Below, one piece after another: positions 59,323-64,000 of a stretch of DNA of 64,000 bases. The first letter of the stretch is position 1, and each line of letters starts with the position of its first letter. The notes under the pieces are model-generated. The model made no database searches, had not been told where the DNA came from, and worked only from the letters and a program-made list of their open reading frames with translations. The DNA comes from SHVO01 sp050250575 (GTDB lineage: Bacteria; Pseudomonadota; Alphaproteobacteria; Rhodospirillales; Rhodospirillaceae), in the NCBI GenBank assembly GCA_050250575.1, contig JBFWOJ010000008.1, positions 62,001-126,000 on the forward strand. The letters run 5' to 3'. Position numbers and translations under genes: made by a program.

Positions 59323-62049
59323 GTGAGCGAAACGACCCCGAAACCGACGCCCTTGGATATTACACCCGTCACCATCGAAGACGAGATGCGCCGCAGCTAT
59401 CTCGATTACGCCATGAGCGTGATCGTCAGCCGCGCGCTTCCGGATGTACGCGACGGCTTGAAACCGGTTCACCGCCGCATCCTCTACGGCATGAAGGAAG
59501 CCGGCTACGAGTACAACAAGCCCTTCCGCAAATCAGCCCGCATCGTCGGGGATGTCATGGGTAAGTATCACCCCCATGGCGACCAATCGATCTACGACGC
59601 GATGGTGCGCATGGCACAGGACTTCTCCATGCGCGTGCCCCTCATCGACGGGCAGGGTAATTTCGGTTCCATGGACGGCGATGCGCCGGCGGCGATGCGC
59701 TACACGGAATCGCGCCTGGCAAAGCCTGCGCACTCGCTGCTCGATGATATCGACAAGGATACCGTCGACTTCCAGCCCAACTACGATGAGAGCGAACGCG
59801 AACCGGTTGTCATTCCCGCGCGCTTTCCCAACCTGCTCGTAAACGGCGCGGGCGGCATCGCCGTCGGCATGGCCACCAACGTCCCGCCGCACAATCTCGG
59901 CGAAATCGTCGACGCCACCTGCGCCCTGATCGACGAGCCGGGCACGACCGATGAGCGCCTGATGGAACTGGTTCCGGGCCCGGATTTCCCCACCGGCGGC
60001 ATCATCCTCGGGCACGCCGGCAGCCGCGCGGCGATGATGACGGGCCGCGGCTCGGTCGTCATGCGCGGCCGCTGCGAGATCGAAGAGATCGGCAAGGATA
60101 AGCAGGCGATCGTCATCACCGAGATTCCCTATCAGGTCAACAAGTCCGCCATGATCGAGAAGATGGCGGAGTTGGTGCGCGAGAAGCGCATCGAGGGCAT
60201 CGGCGACCTGCGCGATGAATCGGACCGCCGCGGCGTGCGCGTCGTGGTCGAGGTGAAGCGCGATGCCGTCGCCGACGTGGTCCTGAACCAGCTTTACAAA
60301 TTCACGCCGCTGCAGACGAGCTTCGGCGTCAACATGCTGGCCATCAACAACGGTCGGCCGGAACTGATGAACCTGCGCCAGATCCTGCTGGCCTTCATCA
60401 GTTTCCGCGAAGAGGTCATCCGCCGGCGGACGGTGTTCGAACTCAATCAGGCGCGCAACCGCGCCCACACCCTCGTCGGCCTGGCCATCGCCGTCGCCAA
60501 TCTCGACGAAGTGATCAGATTGATCCGCGCCGCTCCGGATCCGAACGTGGCGCGCGAACAGTTGATGGCTCGCGACTGGCCCGCGGCGGACGTCGAGCCG
60601 CTGGTCGTGCTGATCGACGAGCCGGGCCGCAAAGTGGTCGACGGCAAGTACAAGCTTTCCGAAGAACAAGCTAAGGCGATTCTCGATCTGCGCCTGCACC
60701 GGCTCACCGGCCTCGAGCGCGACAGGATCCATGCCGAATTGAAAGAGCTGGGGTCATCGATCTCCGATTACCTCGACATCCTGCGCAGCCGCGAACGCCT
60801 GTACAAAATCATGCGCGACGAGCTGCAACAGATGAAAGCGGAGTACGGCACGCCGCGCCGGACGACCATCGAAGAGCTCGAATTCGAAACCGATATCGAA
60901 GACCTGATCCAGCGGGAGGACATGGTCGTCACGGTCACCAATACCGGTTGGATCAAACGCGTGCCGCTGTCGACTTACCGCGCCCAGCGCCGCGGCGGCA
61001 AAGGCCGCGCCGGCATGGCTACCAAGGAAGAGGACTTCGTCCAGGCGCTGTATATCGTCAATACCCATACGCCGGTGTTGTTCTTCTCCACCCTCGGCAT
61101 GGTCTACAAGCTGAAGGTCTACAAGCTGCCGGTGGGCAATCCGCAGAGCCGCGGCAAGGCGATGATCAATCTTCTGCCGCTGAAGGAAGGCGAGACGATC
61201 TCGACCGTCATGCCGATGCCGGAAGACGAAAGCACGTGGGAGCAGCTGAACGTGATGTTCGCGACCTCCGCCGGCACGGTGCGCCGCAACGACCTTTCGG
61301 ATTTCGTGAACATCAACCGGACCGGCAAGATCGCCATGAAACTTGAAGAGGGCGGTGACCGGCTGATCGGCGTGATGACCTGCAGCGATCAAAACGATGT
61401 TCTGCTCTCGACGCGCCAGGGCAAATGTATCCGTTTCGCCGTTTCCGACGTACGCGTGTTCCAGAGCCGTTCCTCCGTCGGCGTGCGCGGAATCAAGCTC
61501 GCCGAAGGCGACGAGGTCATCTCGATGTCGATCCTGAAGCACGTCGATTTCGACACCGAGAGCCGTGACGCCTATCTGCGCATGGCCAAGAAGCTGCGCG
61601 GAGGCGACGAGGTCGAGGAAACGGCGGCGGACGAGCCCGCGGAAAATGGCGCCGGCTCGTCCAAGGTCCTGTCCGATGAGGAATTCAAGCGGTTCGCGGC
61701 GGGAGAGGAATTCGTCCTGACCGCCACCCGCAACGGCTTCGGCAAGCGTACGTCGGCGTACGAATACCGCATCACCGGCCGCGGCGGGCAGGGGATTGTT
61801 TCCATCGCCACGAGCAAACGTAACGGCGAAGTGGTTGCGTCGTTCCCCGTGGCCGACACGGATCAGGTGATGATGATCACCGACGCGGGACGCCTGATCC
61901 GCATTCCGGTTGCCGATATCCGGGTCGCGGGCCGTTCGACTCAAGGCGTGACCCTGTTCGCGACCGGTGAGGACGAGCACGTGACCTCGGTCGCGCATCT
62001 GCCGCTTGAAGAAAACGGGGCTGAAGAACAGGCCGTGGAAAGCGTATAA
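59323..62049 (+). CDS. gyrA: DNA gyrase subunit A
   Basis: A 908-aa subunit that cuts and rejoins DNA to supercoil it. GTG start at 59323. Motifs: RALPDVRDGLKPVHRRILYG, KYHPHGDQSIYDAM in the quinolone-determining region, catalytic Tyr127 in AAMRYTESR, and the GyrA-box QRRGGKG in the C-terminal pinwheel. The position equal to E. coli Ser83 is Gln (residue 88 here). The C-terminus has a long acidic insert around 765-790 (EVEETAADEPAENG). Confidence 0.97.
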   Translation: MSETTPKPTPLDITPVTIEDEMRRSYLDYAMSVIVSRALPDVRDGLKPVHRRILYGMKEAGYEYNKPFRKSARIVGDVMGKYHPHGDQSIYDAMVRMAQDFSMRVPLIDGQGNFGSMDGDAPAAMRYTESRLAKPAHSLLDDIDKDTVDFQPNYDESEREPVVIPARFPNLLVNGAGGIAVGMATNVPPHNLGEIVDATCALIDEPGTTDERLMELVPGPDFPTGGIILGHAGSRAAMMTGRGSVVMRGRCEIEEIGKDKQAIVITEIPYQVNKSAMIEKMAELVREKRIEGIGDLRDESDRRGVRVVVEVKRDAVADVVLNQLYKFTPLQTSFGVNMLAINNGRPELMNLRQILLAFISFREEVIRRRTVFELNQARNRAHTLVGLAIAVANLDEVIRLIRAAPDPNVAREQLMARDWPAADVEPLVVLIDEPGRKVVDGKYKLSEEQAKAILDLRLHRLTGLERDRIHAELKELGSSISDYLDILRSRERLYKIMRDELQQMKAEYGTPRRTTIEELEFETDIEDLIQREDMVVTVTNTGWIKRVPLSTYRAQRRGGKGRAGMATKEEDFVQALYIVNTHTPVLFFSTLGMVYKLKVYKLPVGNPQSRGKAMINLLPLKEGETISTVMPMPEDESTWEQLNVMFATSAGTVRRNDLSDFVNINRTGKIAMKLEEGGDRLIGVMTCSDQNDVLLSTRQGKCIRFAVSDVRVFQSRSSVGVRGIKLAEGDEVISMSILKHVDFDTESRDAYLRMAKKLRGGDEVEETAADEPAENGAGSSKVLSDEEFKRFAAGEEFVLTATRNGFGKRTSAYEYRITGRGGQGIVSIATSKRNGEVVASFPVADTDQVMMITDAGRLIRIPVADIRVAGRSTQGVTLFATGEDEHVTSVAHLPLEENGAEEQAVESV

Positions 62050-62080
62050 TCGCGCCGCGAGGGGTAGACCGGGGGACAGT

Positions 62081-62626
62081 ATGGCGAAGAAGCAATCGCG
62101 CGCGTCAGCCGATCGCGGCGACGACGGACGTCTGCGCACGGGCGTCTATCCCGGCACGTTCGATCCCGTCACCAACGGCCATCTCGACATCATCAGCCGG
62201 GCCTCTCGCCTCGTCGATCGTCTGATCGTCGCGGTGGCGGTAAACGCGGGGAAGGGGCCGCTCTTCTCGCTGAAAGAACGCGTCGACATGTGCCGCGCGG
62301 AAGTCGGCAAGCTGCAGCTCAATGGGATGCAGGTCGAAGTGGTACCCTTCGACACCCTGCTGATGGACTTCGTGACCGCGCGGGGCGCCAAGCTGATCAT
62401 CCGCGGTTTGCGCGCCGTTTCGGACTTCGAATACGAGTTCCAGATGGCCGGGATGAACACCCGCATCAATCCGAAGGTCGAAACGGTGTTCTTGATGGCC
62501 TCTGAAAACCAGCAGTTCATCGCTTCGCGCCTCGTAAAGGAGGTCGCCAGCCTCGGCGGCGACATTTCGACCTTCGTTCCCAAAGGTGTGAACGAACGCG
62601 TGCGCCGAAAATATAAGGCGTCCTAG
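62081..62626 (+). CDS. coaD: Phosphopantetheine adenylyltransferase
   Basis: Penultimate step in coenzyme A synthesis. 181 aa from the ATG at 62081, with a strong GGGGGA site; the open frame upstream (62006) overlaps gyrA. Signatures are GVYPGTFDPVTNGHLDIISR (nucleotide-binding TxGH) and RGLRAVSDFEYEFQMAGMN. The N-terminal 20 residues are an extra basic tail. It lies 31 bases after gyrA. Confidence 0.95.
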   Translation: MAKKQSRASADRGDDGRLRTGVYPGTFDPVTNGHLDIISRASRLVDRLIVAVAVNAGKGPLFSLKERVDMCRAEVGKLQLNGMQVEVVPFDTLLMDFVTARGAKLIIRGLRAVSDFEYEFQMAGMNTRINPKVETVFLMASENQQFIASRLVKEVASLGGDISTFVPKGVNERVRRKYKAS

Positions 62627-62722
62627 AACATAGCCCTTCCGCAGGCCGTTCGCGTCCTGGTCCCTTGTGCCTCGCAGGGTGGGCGGTTATGACTTTCCGT
62701 CCTCGGCTAGGAGACGTTTCCA

Positions 62723-63469
62723 GTGTTCCAGACGCGCTTTTTTGTCGTTGCCGCGTTCGCGTTGTCACTCTTGATGTGCTTCGCGTTCAGCGCAGAAGTC
62801 TTTGCCCAGGCCGCGCCTGCGGCTCCGGCGGCGAAAGCAAAGCCGCCCGCGGTCGTGCCGTTGGCGCCGCCCAAGCCCAAACCCAGCCCGACGGGTCAGC
62901 CTGCTTCGCAGGCGCCGGCGGCAAAGCCGAAACCCGCAGCTCCGGCTGCGCCCGTCCCTCCGAAGGAGACCGTTAAATTGGACCCGGAATTTACGCTTTA
63001 TCTCGACCTCGAATACGGCCGCGTGGTTATACGCATGCGCCCCGATCTTGCGCCAGTGCACGTCGCGCGCGTGAAAGAACTGACGCGCCAGGGATTCTAT
63101 GACGGCGTCGTGTTTCACCGGGTGATCGACGGCTTCATGGCGCAGACCGGCGATCCCCAGGGGGACGGCACCGGCGGCTCGGGTAAGAACATCCAGGCCG
63201 AATTCAATAAGGAAAGTCACGTTCGCGGTGCCGTCTCAATGGCACGGGCCGCAAACATCAACAGCGCCGACAGCCAGTTCTTTATCGTTCTGCAGGACAG
63301 CACGCACCTCGACGGCAACTATACCCTCTGGGGCCAAGTCGTTTCGGGCATGGAGTTTGTCGATCGCATCCGCAAGGGCGATCCGAGCGCGAATGGGCGG
63401 GTACCTTATCCGGATCGCATCATCCGGATGCAGGTAGCGGCGGACGCCGATAAGGCGAAGAAAAAATAA
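62723..63469 (+). CDS. Secreted peptidyl-prolyl cis-trans isomerase (cyclophilin)
   Basis: A 248-aa cyclophilin starting at GTG 62723. Signal peptide (about 1-29), Pro/Ala/Lys-rich linker (about 30-82) and a cyclophilin domain (about 88-248) with FYDGVVFHRVIDGFMAQTGD, GTGGSGKNI and the SQFFIVLQDS core. It assists folding of exported proteins in the periplasm. The linker might bind the cell wall. Its end is just before the convergent glycosyltransferase. Confidence 0.92.
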   Translation: MFQTRFFVVAAFALSLLMCFAFSAEVFAQAAPAAPAAKAKPPAVVPLAPPKPKPSPTGQPASQAPAAKPKPAAPAAPVPPKETVKLDPEFTLYLDLEYGRVVIRMRPDLAPVHVARVKELTRQGFYDGVVFHRVIDGFMAQTGDPQGDGTGGSGKNIQAEFNKESHVRGAVSMARAANINSADSQFFIVLQDSTHLDGNYTLWGQVVSGMEFVDRIRKGDPSANGRVPYPDRIIRMQVAADADKAKKK

Positions 63470-63472
63470 AAC

Positions 63473-64000
63473 TTAGGTGCGCGCGCCGATAAGCGCGGTC
63501 CAGGCCTCTTCCATCTCCCGGATCGACGCCTGATCGTCGAAGAGGAGAGACCTCGCCGCCGCGATCTGTGCGCGGGTCTGTGCGCGGAATTTTTCGTCGT
63601 GCACGAGGCGCACGGCGGCCTCGACGTAGGCCCGCGGCGTTTCAACGACCGGCGCGCTGATTCTCATGCGGCGGTAGAAGGCCAGTGTGTGCCGGCCACG
63701 CATGAACTCGCCCGGCATATGGACGATAGGCGTGCCCATGGCGAAGGTCTCGAGGGAAGTTCGCCCTCCGGACCATTGCGGCACGTCGAGCGCCACGTCG
63801 GCGACCGCCGCGAGCGCCAGGAAACGTTCCCGGCGCAGCCGTGGCAGGAACCTGACGCGCGAAATATTGGCCCCCATCCGAGTCTTGAGGCGCTCCGCGA
63901 GCAGACCATCCAGGTGTGCACCGTTGCTCAGCAAATAAAGGGTGCCCTTGGGATCCTCCGCTAGAATGCCGGCCAGGATGCCATCGAACCGCGGATGAAT
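63473..64000 (-). CDS. SPINDLY/OGT-type glycosyltransferase, C-terminal part (truncated at window edge)
   Basis: The frame is open to the right edge of the window, so the start lies outside. The visible 175 aa match the Glyco_transf_41 C-terminus: RVRFLPRLRRERFLALAAVADVA, then DVPQWSGGRTSLETFAMGTP, in which the Gly-Gly and Ser-Glu contact UDP-sugar, and the LPxxxRGxHTLA-like MPGEFMRGRHTLAF. It probably carries an N-terminal TPR region. Bacterial relatives glycosylate flagellins or adhesins. Confidence 0.85.
   Translation of the reverse strand: MHPRFDGILAGILAEDPKGTLYLLSNGAHLDGLLAERLKTRMGANISRVRFLPRLRRERFLALAAVADVALDVPQWSGGRTSLETFAMGTPIVHMPGEFMRGRHTLAFYRRMRISAPVVETPRAYVEAAVRLVHDEKFRAQTRAQIAAARSLLFDDQASIREMEEAWTALIGART

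Noticed and set aside
60754..62139. Minus-strand frame of 461 aa opposite gyrA
   Set aside because: Shadow of gyrA.
1..64000. tRNA or other structured RNA genes
   Set aside because: I looked in the intergenic regions for T-loop (GTTCGA-type) and cloverleaf patterns and found none; a covariance-model search would be needed to exclude small RNAs.

Overview
The window is a GC-rich (roughly 60-65 % by eye) chromosomal segment of an alphaproteobacterium. The evidence is the housekeeping gene order scpA-scpB-tatABC, then serS-surE-pcm-LysM/M23-yajC-secD-secF-Mth938, together with trmFO, DUF4170 proteins, a LexA site of the alphaproteobacterial type GTTC-N7-GTTC upstream of uvrA, and promoters of the sigma-EcfG type GGAAC-N17-CGTT. 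The secreted DUF1552/DUF1592 cluster and a PEP-CTERM protein hint at a soil or freshwater lineage such as Micropepsales/Rhizomicrobium; that placement is a guess. I see no rRNA, tRNA, CRISPR, transposase, prophage or conjugation genes.

Layout. 1-7.3 kb (+): end of argS, a SPOR-domain envelope protein, nagZ, an M50 protease, scpA, scpB and tatABC, nearly all touching or overlapping. 7.3-15.2 kb (-): a secreted gluzincin-like protein, then a tight five-gene set of a secreted protein of unknown family, a DUF1592-type c-haem protein, a Tat-signal DUF1552 protein, a triple-repeat Lipoprotein_15 protein and a DUF429 protein. 15.4-22.7 kb (+): serS, surE, pcm, a NlpD-like LysM/M23 lipoprotein, yajC, secD, secF and an Mth938/NDUFAF3-like gene. 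22.7-27.1 kb: DUF3089 hydrolase, PuuD-like membrane protein, NDUFAF6-like squalene/phytoene synthase homologue, small membrane protein and trmFO.

27.1-43 kb is accessory: a tandem DUF4170 protein, small hypotheticals, a single-domain response regulator, a frameshifted NTF2-like gene and a BON lipoprotein (each of these last two behind a sigma-EcfG-like promoter), MAPEG protein, a degraded coiled-coil lipoprotein, a diguanylate cyclase, GNAT, GFA, acetamidase/formamidase, OmpA lipoprotein, NHL-propeller protein and TfoX-like protein, with palindromic repeats near 37.3 kb and phased octamer repeats near 39.5 kb. 43-52 kb: amidase, asd, PEP-CTERM protein, BON/hydrophilic stress-like proteins, PQQ sugar dehydrogenase homologue, an exported PEP-mutase-family protein and an FkbM methyltransferase.

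52-64 kb: uvrA (-), a LexA box, two paralogous small envelope proteins and ssb, which together look like a damage-response neighbourhood; then small membrane and secreted proteins, a nitronate-monooxygenase-family enzyme, gyrA, coaD, a secreted cyclophilin and the C-terminal end of a SPINDLY/OGT-type glycosyltransferase running off the window.

The best candidates for something not yet described are the secreted DUF1592/DUF1552/Lipoprotein_15 operon, the SOS-linked paralogue pair beside uvrA, the sigma-EcfG stress island at 28-30 kb, and the linkage of two complex-I-assembly-type genes to secDF.
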